Positions 17,331 through 26,700 of a stretch of 47,685 nt of DNA are shown here, one piece after another. The stretch comes from Clostridium frigoris (lineage in GTDB: Bacteria > Bacillota > Clostridia > Clostridiales > Clostridiaceae). A program made the position numbers and the translations under genes. Location: positions 1 through 47,685 of the forward strand of contig NZ_JAHLDV010000027.1 of the NCBI RefSeq assembly GCF_018861865.1, in the 5' to 3' direction. Below the pieces are notes generated by a model. That model did not search any database. It saw only the letters and a list, made by a program, of their open reading frames with translations, and was not told the origin of the DNA. Within the stretch, counting starts at the first letter, position 1; each line of letters starts with the position of its first letter.

Positions 17331-17339
17331 CGTTTTCAT
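17324..17339 (-). promoter_or_regulatory. cre-like site upstream of the sensor/antiporter genes
   Basis: On the minus strand the sequence is ATGAAAACGTTAAATG, which differs from the cre consensus WTGNAANCGNWNNCA at the conserved C and in the last base. It overlaps the third response-regulator repeat. CcpA control of a sugar-phosphate antiporter would make sense. Motif evidence only. Confidence 0.4.
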
Positions 17340-17348
17340 TGATATAAT

Positions 17349-18770
17349 TTACTTTTTAAAAATTATTTTTACTGATGTATACTTTTTAATTTCACTATAG
17401 ATTTCTATGTTTCCGTCTTGTTTCTTCATTATTTCCTTACATATAGAAAGACCTAAACCATTTCCATTTTCACTTTTAGAATTTTCTTTACTAACCCTAT
17501 AAATAGGTTCAAAAATCTTATGTAAATACTGTTCTTCTATTCCTATTCCATTATCGATTACAGATAATATTATGGCATTTTCTTTATCTTCCATTTTTAT
17601 AATAATACTAGTACATTCGCTATACTTTATAGCATTATCTAAAACATTCAAAATCACTTGTTTAGTTTTGTCCCTATCTATAAAAATTTTTACATCAAAT
17701 AAATCTTTTATTATCTCTATATCATATTTATTTAATCTTAGTTGTATAATATTTAAAGTTTCTTCTATAACTTCATTTAAATTATTGTTATTCCTATCCA
17801 CATTAAATTCAGTCTTGTCAAGCTTTGACATGTCCAGAAGCTCCTCTACTAACCTTAACAGCCTTTCTCCTTCCTCTTTTATATAAGCTAAACTTTCATC
17901 TATGTCTTCCTTATCCTGAAGTCTAGGTATTAATTCTGAATATCCTATTATAGCTGTTAATGGTGTCTTAAATTCATGAGTAACATTATCTAAAAAGTCC
18001 TTTTGCTTTTGCTTCTCTTTCTTTAAACTTTCTATAGAAGCTCTTATACTTTCAGACATCACATTAAAAGTCTCAGCTAAGTCTTCTATCTCATCTCCAC
18101 TTTTAATCTCTATTTTACTGTCATATTTTCCTGATGCAACCTTTTGCGATATAACCTTTAACTTTTTTATAGGTCCTGCTATGTTCTCCGAAAAAAGATT
18201 ACTCAATAACCAGGATATTAAAACTGATATTGATGCTATAATTCCCATAATTATAAACATATTCTTTATGATTTTTTGTCCACTATCTACTGGATAAATA
18301 TATCTTACGCATCCCAGTGTTCTATCTTTTAAATATATAGGGCTTGAGAATAACACATAGATGTTTCCATCAATATTTTTTACTACATAAGCTTTATCAC
18401 CCCTTAAAGAATTAGTTATATCCTCATCATAAAGATTAACGCTGTTCATAACTGAATCTGCTAAAATATTTCCATTCTTATCATATGTTTGTATTCTAAA
18501 ATTTAATTTATTAGATAGAAATGTGTTAATAAGGGGTGCTTTATTAAGAAAGTTAGTTTCCACATCTGTTTTATTATCTTTTTTAATATAGTTTGCTATA
18601 TATAACTGAGCACTATAACTTTCCTGTGTTAAGAAGTCAATGGCACTTTTTATAACATTACTATATAGATTATTGATAATTATTATATACATAAAAGTTA
18701 TAGCAGGAATTAGTATACCCATGTTCATAAGCATAATCTTAGTTTTTATCTTTAATTTTACTTTTTTCAC
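17349..18770 (-). CDS. Sensor histidine kinase
   Basis: A membrane histidine kinase. Two transmembrane helices (about 12-35 and 169-191) flank an extracytoplasmic domain of about 130 residues. HAMP follows (about 192-245), then HisKA with HEFKTPLTAIIGYSEL (His265) and the ATPase domain with NVLDNAIKYS, DNGIGI and GNGLGLSI. Length 473 aa. The start is a GTG behind AAGGA. It is 26 bp after the response regulator and upstream of the orphan binding lipoprotein and antiporter, so its external domain probably reads that lipoprotein or its ligand. It is not of the YesM/LytS type used in the staphylococcal Hpt system. Confidence 0.93.
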   Translation of the reverse strand: MKKVKLKIKTKIMLMNMGILIPAITFMYIIIINNLYSNVIKSAIDFLTQESYSAQLYIANYIKKDNKTDVETNFLNKAPLINTFLSNKLNFRIQTYDKNGNILADSVMNSVNLYDEDITNSLRGDKAYVVKNIDGNIYVLFSSPIYLKDRTLGCVRYIYPVDSGQKIIKNMFIIMGIIASISVLISWLLSNLFSENIAGPIKKLKVISQKVASGKYDSKIEIKSGDEIEDLAETFNVMSESIRASIESLKKEKQKQKDFLDNVTHEFKTPLTAIIGYSELIPRLQDKEDIDESLAYIKEEGERLLRLVEELLDMSKLDKTEFNVDRNNNNLNEVIEETLNIIQLRLNKYDIEIIKDLFDVKIFIDRDKTKQVILNVLDNAIKYSECTSIIIKMEDKENAIILSVIDNGIGIEEQYLHKIFEPIYRVSKENSKSENGNGLGLSICKEIMKKQDGNIEIYSEIKKYTSVKIIFKK

Positions 18771-18796
18771 TAAAACACATCCTTAAAATATTTTTT

Positions 18797-19471
18797 TTAC
18801 AATTCTAGTCTATAGCCTACCCCATACAAAGTATTTAAGTTCTCTGAATATGGGCTTATTTTTTTTCTCAGCCTTTGTATTAAAATATCTACAGCTCTAG
18901 TATTACCTTCGTACTCATATCCCCAAACCCTATCTAAAAGCTCTTCTCTTGTAAAAACCTTATTGTGATTTTCCATCATTAGTAGCAAGATATCAAACTC
19001 CTTATAAGTAGTCACAACTTCTTTTCCATCTACAAATACCTTTCTTTCATCCTTTAAAATTCTTATAGCCTTTATATTTATCTCATTTTTTTTAGCTTTT
19101 ATTTCTTTTTTCTTAATTCTTTTTGTTATGGCCTTTATTCTTAAAATAAGCTCTGTGCTATTAAATGGTTTTGTTATATAATCATCTGCACCCAACTGAA
19201 GACCTAAAAGCTTATCATTTATTTGGCACTTTGCAGTAAGCATTATCACTGGAATGTCACTATCTATTTGCTGAAATTTTTGTATAATTTCATGTCCACT
19301 TATATCTGGCAGCATAATATCTAATATAACCAATTCTGGTTTTTCTCTCTTAAATTTATCAACAGCATCCGTCCCTGTCATACTTATAATCACTTCATAT
19401 CCCTCAAGTTTCAAATTCATCCTAATTAAATTAACTATACTTTTCTCATCATCTACTACTAGTATTTTCAT
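18797..19471 (-). CDS. OmpR/PhoB-family response regulator
   Basis: Receiver domain with the phospho-acceptor Asp51 in VILDIMLPD, acidic pocket VVDDEK and switch lysine in TKPF. A winged-helix DNA-binding domain follows (EFDILLLMMENHNKVFTREE, YRLEL end). Length 224 aa. I use the ATG at 19471, 8 bases after AAGGTGG; the upstream GTG at 19483 overlaps that ribosome binding site. It pairs with the kinase gene 26 bp downstream. The tandem 11-bp repeats at 17298-17330 are its probable target. Confidence 0.93.
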   Translation of the reverse strand: MKILVVDDEKSIVNLIRMNLKLEGYEVIISMTGTDAVDKFKREKPELVILDIMLPDISGHEIIQKFQQIDSDIPVIMLTAKCQINDKLLGLQLGADDYITKPFNSTELILRIKAITKRIKKKEIKAKKNEINIKAIRILKDERKVFVDGKEVVTTYKEFDILLLMMENHNKVFTREELLDRVWGYEYEGNTRAVDILIQRLRKKISPYSENLNTLYGVGYRLEL

Positions 19472-19517
19472 AAAAATAACCACCTTCTATTAATTTTATC
19501 TGTATTATCACCTAACA

Positions 19518-20165
19518 TTATACAAAATAATTATACCATTTAAACTTATTATCTAATCTTTTACATATAATATGATTTATTAAAATGAAAAATACACATA
19601 TAATTGCCACGTAATATCCATTAAGCTGTAAATTACAATATTTTATTATTATAAGTTCTATTGGAAATAAACATAACATGGATCCTGAGACTATTAAAAG
19701 TATACATATAATCTTATTTTTTAAGCCTTTAAATTTCAAACACAACTTTTTGTAAAAGAAATTTAATATGTATTTATAAAGAAACCATGTAAGTAGCACT
19801 GTTACGATAGTGCTTGATTCAACCTCTAATCCAAATGCTTCAAATAAAAAAGTTATTATAAGTAAAAAACATAAATCTATGTTCATTTTTTTTAAAACAT
19901 ATAACAATTTAACGCTCTTATTATTATAGGATTTTACTATATCTTCACAAAAGCTTTTAATATCATTTCCAACTATGTCGCTAATAGGTGTTCCATTCTC
20001 TTGTGCAGATAGTAACATGTCCTTCATATCATCATCTACCTCAATCGAAAACTTATTTTCAGGAGAAATATTACAACTTTGCAGATAACTCATAATATCA
20101 AAATGAGTTATTAAGTAATCTCCAGTTAATTTGTTATTAAAGATAGGATCTTTCACCTTTATCAC
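19518..20165 (-). CDS. DUF1048-like domain fused to a four-helix membrane domain
   Basis: A 215-residue protein. The first 90 residues are soluble and resemble the DUF1048 proteins that accompany PadR regulators (ISDIVGNDIKSFCEDIVKSY is the telling part). The remainder contains about four transmembrane helices. The gene starts at a GTG that overlaps the PadR stop in GTGA, so translation is coupled. Function unknown; PadR-membrane-protein pairs often respond to membrane-active compounds or cell-envelope stress. The DUF1048 match is from memory and moderate. Confidence 0.75.
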   Translation of the reverse strand: MIKVKDPIFNNKLTGDYLITHFDIMSYLQSCNISPENKFSIEVDDDMKDMLLSAQENGTPISDIVGNDIKSFCEDIVKSYNNKSVKLLYVLKKMNIDLCFLLIITFLFEAFGLEVESSTIVTVLLTWFLYKYILNFFYKKLCLKFKGLKNKIICILLIVSGSMLCLFPIELIIIKYCNLQLNGYYVAIICVFFILINHIICKRLDNKFKWYNYFV

Positions 20166-20482
20166 TCCTCTAGAATTTTATTCACATTTACATACAATGC
20201 GTCCCAATATACCTTAAAATTATTAAGTTCTTTTATACCCTCCTCAGTTACATTAAAATATTTTCTAGTCATTCCATTTTGCTCTTTTCGTTTTTCTGAT
20301 ATTATTAACTCTTTTTTTTCTAATCGCAATAAAAGTGGATATACTGTTCCTTCTACCATATCTTTAAATCCGTTATTTTTTAACTTAATTAATAATCCAT
20401 ACCCATAAGTTTCTTCTTTAGAAATTATACTTAAAATACACCCTTCTAAAATACCTTTTAATACTTGAGTGTTATTTCCCAT
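20162..20482 (-). CDS. PadR-family transcriptional regulator
   Basis: A small winged-helix repressor. The PadR pattern is clear: LKGILEGCILSIISKEETYGYGLLIKL, then VEGTVYPLLLRLEKKELI and TRKYFNVTEEG. Length 106 aa. I start at the ATG 20482, just after AGGCGGTGATAAA; a longer frame reaching 20527 would run through the operator dyad and has no ribosome binding site. It is the first gene of a two-gene unit with the DUF1048-like membrane protein and most likely represses its own promoter. Confidence 0.9.
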   Translation of the reverse strand: MGNNTQVLKGILEGCILSIISKEETYGYGLLIKLKNNGFKDMVEGTVYPLLLRLEKKELIISEKRKEQNGMTRKYFNVTEEGIKELNNFKVYWDALYVNVNKILEE

Positions 20483-20500
20483 TTTATCACCGCCTATAAT

Positions 20501-20555
20501 TACTATGTAATACATAGTATATTCCAAGTATAAACACCTTTACTATGTATTGCAA
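20501..20555 (-). promoter_or_regulatory. padR promoter with two PadR operator sites
   Basis: Minus-strand sigma-A promoter TTGCAA (20550-20555), 17-bp spacer, TATACT (20527-20532). A perfect 9-1-9 dyad, TACTATGTAATACATAGTA (20501-20519), covers the start region. A second copy of the arm TACTATGTA (20541-20549) lies in the spacer against the -35. The ATGTA...TACAT core is the known PadR type. Binding at both would shut the promoter: autorepression. Confidence 0.75.
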
Positions 20556-20593
20556 TGTATATTACAAACTTTACTGTGATTTCATTTTTAGAG

Positions 20594-20599
20594 TATAAT
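20594..20599 (+). promoter_or_regulatory. -10 element of the amino-acid permease promoter
   Basis: A perfect TATAAT lies 78 bp before the permease ATG on the plus strand; the -35 (TTACTG, 17 bp upstream) is poor. It lies next to the divergent padR promoter, so PadR could affect it too, although no PadR dyad overlaps it. Confidence 0.4.
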
Positions 20600-20676
20600 A
20601 GGAAATAGTCTTTCTCTATTTTAAATATACAAGAGGATGAGAATTTTAAAATAAACTTTATTAAGGAGAATATATT

Positions 20677-22044
20677 ATGAGTACCACTGATAAAGAGTTA
20701 AATCCAGGCAAACTAAATAGAAATTTAAAAAACAGACATATTCAAATGATTGCACTCGGAGGTGCTATCGGAACCGGCCTTTTCTACGGGTCTGGTACTA
20801 CTATTAAAATGGCTGGACCAGCAATTTCACTAGCTTATGTTATTGGCGGAATTATCATTTACTTGATTATGCGTGGACTTGGAGAAATGTCTGTTCATAA
20901 TCCTGTATCTGGTTCATTTAGTTATTATGCAAATGAATATTGGGGAGAATTCGCAGGATTTTTTTCAGGTTGGAACTATTGGTTTAATTATATAGTTGTA
21001 AGCATGGCTGAATTGTCGGTGGTTGGTATCTATGTAAATTATTGGTTTCCAAACATACCAATATGGCTTTCAAGTGCTATCTTTTTAGTAGTAATTACAT
21101 TAATTAATGTTGCAAGTGTTCGCGCATATGGTGAAATTGAATTTTGGTTTACAATTATTAAAGTTGCAGCAATTATTTTAATGATTGTTTTTGGTATATT
21201 TATTGTATTGTTTGGAATAGGAAATCATGGAGCAGCTACTGGCATAAGTAATCTTTGGACACATGGAGGATTCATGCCAAATGGAATCTGGGGTGTTCTC
21301 ACTTCACTAGTAGTTGTTGTATTTTCTTTTGGTGGAGTTGAACTAATAGGCATCACTGCTGGAGAGGCTGATAATCCGTCGATTACTATACCTAAGGCAA
21401 TAAATCAAGTTGTATATAGAATACTTATATTCTATGTAGGCGCATTATTGATTTTGATGTGTCTTTACCCTTGGAATATGGTAGGTACACAAGGCAGCCC
21501 ATTCGTATTGATTTTTTCTAAAATGGGTATATCAAGTGCTGCTACAATTTTAAATTTTGTAGTTTTAACAGCTGCACTTTCAGCTTATAACAGCGGCCTA
21601 TACAGTAATGGTCGTATGCTTTACAGTCTCGCGCTTCAGGGAAATGCTCCAAAAATGCTAGCAAGAGTAAGCAAACGAGGTACTCCATATGTAGGAATAC
21701 TTGTTTCCTCATTATTTACAGCAATAGCAGTTATATTAAATTTTCTAGTACCAGGTAAGGTATTTCTATATTTAATATCAATTGCAACTATCGCAGGAAT
21801 ACTCAACTGGACAATGATAATGGTTACTCAAATTAAATTCAGAAATAAAATTGGTCCTATCGAAGCCCAAAAACTTGAATTTAAGCTTCCATTCTTCCCT
21901 TATTCAAACTATATTTGTATAGCCTTTATGGCTATGATTGTAGTACTTATGGCTTTTTTACCTGATTTTGTATATGCTTTATATTTGTGTCCGGCTTGGG
22001 TTATAATATTGTATATTGCTTATAAGATAAAAAAAAGGCTGTAA
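20677..22044 (+). CDS. Amino-acid permease (AAT/APC family)
   Basis: A 12-helix proton-coupled amino-acid importer of 455 aa. The N-terminal family signature is present (HIQMIALGGAIGTGLFYGSG), as are the helix-3 GEM motif and FSFGGVELIGITAGEADNP. Relatives include GABA, proline, aromatic amino-acid and D-serine/D-alanine/glycine permeases, and the substrate cannot be told from the sequence. AAGGAGA precedes the ATG. It is transcribed alone and ends in a strong hairpin shared with the convergent kinase-like gene. Confidence 0.92.
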   Translation: MSTTDKELNPGKLNRNLKNRHIQMIALGGAIGTGLFYGSGTTIKMAGPAISLAYVIGGIIIYLIMRGLGEMSVHNPVSGSFSYYANEYWGEFAGFFSGWNYWFNYIVVSMAELSVVGIYVNYWFPNIPIWLSSAIFLVVITLINVASVRAYGEIEFWFTIIKVAAIILMIVFGIFIVLFGIGNHGAATGISNLWTHGGFMPNGIWGVLTSLVVVVFSFGGVELIGITAGEADNPSITIPKAINQVVYRILIFYVGALLILMCLYPWNMVGTQGSPFVLIFSKMGISSAATILNFVVLTAALSAYNSGLYSNGRMLYSLALQGNAPKMLARVSKRGTPYVGILVSSLFTAIAVILNFLVPGKVFLYLISIATIAGILNWTMIMVTQIKFRNKIGPIEAQKLEFKLPFFPYSNYICIAFMAMIVVLMAFLPDFVYALYLCPAWVIILYIAYKIKKRL

Positions 22045-22058
22045 ATATTTAATTCACT

Positions 22059-22089
22059 AAAAAAGAAGGTTAAAATAACCTTCTTTTTT
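22059..22089. terminator. Bidirectional rho-independent terminator
   Basis: A 14-bp stem AAAAAAGAAGGTTA/TAACCTTCTTTTTT with a 3-base loop has a T-run on each strand. It ends both the permease (plus) and the cytidylate-kinase-like gene (minus). Confidence 0.9.
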
Positions 22090-22097
22090 AAACTACA

Positions 22098-22742
22098 TTA
22101 TTTGGCTTTTAATAATTCATCGCCAAACCTTTCTTTCAGATACTCCATTATTAAGGCTTCACTTTTTTCCATTCCCAATCCACTTGTATTTATTGACAAA
22201 TCATACCTGCACGCATTGTACATATCTGTTTCTGTAAACACCTTGTAATATTTTAATCTTTGCTTATCAATTTTTTCGTTTAAGTATTGTGCTTCATCTC
22301 CTGATATATTATACGATTCCCGAGTGCGTTTTTTACGATAATCCACATCAGCATGCAAAAAAATGCTTACATGTCTAGGATGGTTGCGAAGAATATAAGA
22401 TGCTGCTCTTCCTATTACTACTGCTGACTTTTCATTAGCAACTTTTATAATAACATTTGACTCTGCTTTATGTGCTTTATCATCTGTAATTATTTCTACG
22501 TCTGAAAAAGATGCAAGGTTACCATGTTCAGAATATGACAATATATTTTTCCATATGCCATCTTGCTTCTCATCATATGATTCCAGCTCTTCAACAGAAG
22601 TCTTCAAGTTTTTTGCTGCTTCTCTCACTATCTCATCATCATAATATGAAAATTTCAACTTTTCACTTAGTCTTTCACCAATTTCTTTTCCACCGCTTCC
22701 ACTCTGACGATCGATTGTTATTATAATATTTGATTTATTCAT
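22098..22742 (-). CDS. Cytidylate-kinase-like family protein
   Basis: A 214-residue P-loop protein of the Cmk-like (AAA_26) family, distinct from housekeeping Cmk. The nucleotide-binding loop is in IDRQSGSGGKEIGERL, followed by YYDDEIVREAAK and a lid-like region rich in Arg/Lys (DYRKKRTRESYN). Its substrate is not established for the family. The start is the ATG at 22742 behind GAGAGGGGAT. The gene stands alone on the minus strand, convergent with the permease. Confidence 0.85.
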   Translation of the reverse strand: MNKSNIIITIDRQSGSGGKEIGERLSEKLKFSYYDDEIVREAAKNLKTSVEELESYDEKQDGIWKNILSYSEHGNLASFSDVEIITDDKAHKAESNVIIKVANEKSAVVIGRAASYILRNHPRHVSIFLHADVDYRKKRTRESYNISGDEAQYLNEKIDKQRLKYYKVFTETDMYNACRYDLSINTSGLGMEKSEALIMEYLKERFGDELLKAK

Positions 22743-23077
22743 ATTTATCCCCTCTCGCATGTAAGAATTAATTAATATAAATATACCACAATTGGAATAT
22801 GCTGTACAATATTATAAATATAACTGCCCCCATCTAATAAACATTTAGAACAACTTCTTAATGAAGTCAATTTCTATGTCCTTACATACATACTTGATAA
22901 ACTGCTGAATCTTTCTTCTACATTAGGTAGTAAAACACATATTTAATTCTAGTTTTGTTTGTTATGTATTGCTTACTAATTGATTCAAATAAATTAATAT
23001 GATACAATATATGCATTATTTATATTTAAACAATTATAATTCATAGACAATATATTTTTATGAGAAGGAGACAAATT
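22743..23077. other. Intergenic region between the divergent kinase-like and cupin genes
   Basis: About 335 bases with no gene. A minus-strand stretch ending near 22845 reads as a 20-24 codon peptide fragment with a stop at each end, too short to support a call. The A/T-rich part near 23000-23040 probably carries the cupin promoter (TATAAT-like TACAAT), but no convincing -35 was seen. Confidence 0.4.
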
Positions 23078-23575
23078 ATGTACTCATCACAATACTTTAT
23101 TGACACATTAAATATGCAGCCTCATCCTGAAGGTGGTTTTTTCAAAAGTAGCTTTGACTCTTCTGAAAACATTAGTTCAAATGAATTAAGAACAAAATTT
23201 GATGGTGAAAGAATACTTTGGACTAGTATTTATTTTTTATTAAGAGATGGAGAAATTTCAAGTTTTCATAGATTAAAATCAGATGAAATGTGGTACTATC
23301 ATTCAGGTTCTCCTCTTTCAATATATATGATAAGTCCAAAGGGAGAACTTGTTACTAGGCAACTAGGTCTTAATATAAAAAATGGAGAAGTTCCACAATT
23401 TCTAGTACCTAAAAATTATATCTTTGGTTCTGCTATGAATAACTCAGGTTACTCTCTTGTTGGCTGTATGGTATGCCCTGGGTTTGACTTTAAAGACTTT
23501 GAAATATTTGAAAGAGCTGCTCTTTTAAATAAGTACCCACAATATAAAGATATAATAATTAAGCTTACACAATAG
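23078..23575 (+). CDS. DUF985 cupin-domain protein
   Basis: A 165-residue single-domain cupin. The N-terminal LNMQPHPEGGFFKSSF and the motifs SIYFLLRDGEISSFHRLKSDEMWYYHSG and AMNNSGYSLVGCMVCPGFDF are characteristic of DUF985. Biochemical role is not established for the family; the barrel probably binds a metal or small ligand. The start is the ATG at 23078 behind AGAAGGAGA; an ATG at 23060 lies upstream of that site. It is a single gene with its own hairpin terminator. Confidence 0.88.
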   Translation: MYSSQYFIDTLNMQPHPEGGFFKSSFDSSENISSNELRTKFDGERILWTSIYFLLRDGEISSFHRLKSDEMWYYHSGSPLSIYMISPKGELVTRQLGLNIKNGEVPQFLVPKNYIFGSAMNNSGYSLVGCMVCPGFDFKDFEIFERAALLNKYPQYKDIIIKLTQ

Positions 23576-23618
23576 ATATTGCTTGCTCTTACTACGTAAC
23601 ATTAAATCTAAAATTAAA

Positions 23619-23653
23619 AGCCATGTAATGGATATTTATTCCATCACATGGCT
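23619..23653 (+). terminator. Hairpin terminator after the cupin gene
   Basis: Arms AGCCATGTAATGGA and TCCATCACATGGCT pair with a single A-C mismatch around a 7-base loop, followed by GGTTTT. A moderate terminator. Confidence 0.65.
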
Positions 23654-23763
23654 GGTTTTCACCATATATTACATCAAGCAAAGCATAGGCATTCTGATAG
23701 TACTTTCTATTTTTCTCCTTCTTCTGGAACAATACAAATAAATTCTAATTTACTAAATTTTTA

Positions 23764-26700
23764 TCACTGCGTAACATCACATATCCACAAATCTCTTATC
23801 TCATCTGCCCTAACAATAATTCTTTCCTTAAGTCCACATTTCTCCTGGGTTAATTCATCTAATTTTTCATTAGGGTATATTTCAAGATCATTCAATTTAC
23901 GAATTACATTCTCCATGGTAGCATCTTCGCCGCTAAAGAATTCACTCCCACGAATCCTAATAAACCGCCATCCAAGCCTTTCAAGAATTCCTTGACGATT
24001 CATATCCTCTTCTAATTTATCTTCACCATGCCACTGTTCACCATCACATTCAATTGCTACTTTTTTATTTTTATAAATGGCAACCATATCTATTCTAAAC
24101 GAACCAACTTCCCATTGTGGTGAAATATTATATCCTCTTTCAATAAGATATTTCATCACTCTCTTTTCAAACTCTGATTCTGCCTTTAATACATTTTTTT
24201 CAAAGTCAATTTGTCTTGATTTATAATCTTTGCAATATTCGATTAACCCTTTTCTAATATCACCACTCTTTAAATCATTATCTGAATCCATAGAATAAAC
24301 AAGCCAAAGCTGATCTTTCGCACGACTTACTGCAACATTATATCTTTTTTTATACAAATTATCAGTTCCATATGAGTTTAATCTCATAGGGCCTTCACCA
24401 GCATTTGCATCAACCATTGATAAAAAAATAATATCTCGCTCATCGCCTTGAAAATTTGCTGGATTACCGCATAATATATCTCTTTTATCGTACTCAATTG
24501 GTGCCATTTTACTCTGCAATAACCTATCTATAAGTGTTGCTTGCTTTTCTCCTCTTAAAGTTATTACTCCAAATGTTTTACCTTTATACTCTTCATTTTC
24601 ACAGCAAGCTAATATTAAAGATACTACCGCTTCAATCTCTTTTTGATTTGTTTTCTTATCAGATATAGCATCCCGAACTCTATATGTTATTATTGGTGGT
24701 TTTGTTTTAACCTCGCTAGTTTCCCTAAGTGCTTTTATTTGACCATTGTAAGATAAAATATTAGAATACTCAATAATTTCTGGTACACATCTAAAATGTT
24801 CCTTTAATCTAACTGGTTGATATCCTGATGCTTGTGCAAGATCATATATTGAAAATTTACCTGAGTATAGGAAATGATTGGGCATGTCATATAAATATTC
24901 TTTGACCAGTCTTTCCATTTCTTCAGTCTTTTCTCCAATAGCCAGTGGGCTAACCTGTTCATTATCACCAACTATAATTACTTGTTTACCTAAATATAGC
25001 GCAACTAATGCCATAACATCAGCCTGACTTGCTTCATCTATAATAACAACATCAAATTTATTTTCCTTTGGATTAAAGTTTTCTACCACTTTGTTTAATG
25101 GCATAATCCAAACTGGAACTGCACTCTGGCACTGGGGCATTAGCTTCCTTGCTTCTGCTTTTAATCTCTCGGTATTTTTACCTTTTCCCGCACCTATCTT
25201 TCTTATTAATTGTCTCCAACCCTCAATTGCTTGTATTTGTTTTTTATTATTGTTGAATTCATCCAATTTATATAACCATGCTTTGTTAAATGCTAACTCT
25301 GCTGTATTATTTTTAAATGATTCTTCTAAAAAAGCTATGCTCTGCTGAACCTCATCTATAGACATTTTATTTCTATAGTTAATCTCTTCTACAAATTGAC
25401 AATATAGCCAAGCCTCTTTAATATTAGTCGGAGCTTTGGCTTTTCCAAATTCACCTTGTCTTTCTGTAATTTCATGTGCAAAGGCAGGCGCAGTTATCGC
25501 TAGTTTATGTAATAACTCCCTTCTTCTTTCAATATACTTGCCGAGTTCCTTTATTGCTTTTATCGACTCATAACACTCGTTGTATAAATCTACATCTTCA
25601 TTTATTACAGCTGTTTGTAATCCATTAATTATTTTACTATTATAATTTTTAGAAAATTCATTAACGACATTCTCAATTTTCTTTTTATTATTGTTTATTT
25701 CATTGTATTGTATTCTATATATTTGTGCCTCTATAATTTCTATTAATTTTTTACCAAGGTCTAACTTTATATGTCTAAGATTACTAAATTTATTACTAGA
25801 CAGATCAGGTTTACTTTTTAATCTCTCAAGTTTTATACCACATGAATCTATATCCTTAATTATTGGATTCCATTTTTTTTCATACCAATTTATATTGTCT
25901 TCAATTATTAAGCAATATTTTTTGCAGGTTAACTCAAAATTATCTCCCATATCATCAACTTGCTCTGCACCTAAAACTGCAATTTGTCTATTCCATCTAT
26001 TCTTCAATTTTCCCCTTGCCACAATTAACCTACGATAATTATTTAATGCTTTAAATTCATTCGTTTTAGTCGGAACATTACCATTCACTCTACAAGCATT
26101 TATAAAATTCTTTAATGGCTTATTCAAAAATAAATTTACCCTTGTAATCTTTCCACCATTTTCAAGTTTCTCAATTATAGATTTTAATAGAATATCTACA
26201 TCACTACCGAGCTCTATATCAATAAACTGAGGATTATATGTTAGTATACTTTCTGAGCAATCAATAGATAGTTTGTAAGTTACGTTAATTTCATCTATTA
26301 ATAAACTCCAACTATTTTTTAAGGTGTCTTCTTTAGCCGACTGAATAGTTTCTAATACCCAAGGAGTATTTATATCTATACTCACTAATGCTCCATTTAT
26401 TCTGTCCCGAGTGGCGTTAAGCTGAGATATCGTATATTTAACCGCTACTTCACTATTCCAGTATTCTAGGCCACTTGATAATTTTTCACTGCTAAAAGTA
26501 TTCTTCTGACTTATTATTTCATTAAATTCAATTGGCGTTATTAATTCACTTAGATTAGGCAATTTATTATCGTATTCTTTTTCCTCTTCTAAGTTTATTT
26601 TAATGTTGCTAGAATATACCTCGCTAATTTCCTCGCAACTTAATGATAAACTTTTACCTAAAATTATAGGGGTAGGCATCCAAGCTGCATCACTTCTATG

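Noticed and set aside
23648-23995. 115-codon plus-strand frame across the cupin terminator and helicase 3' end
   Set aside because: Overlaps a terminator hairpin and the well-supported nuclease domain, and lacks a ribosome binding site.
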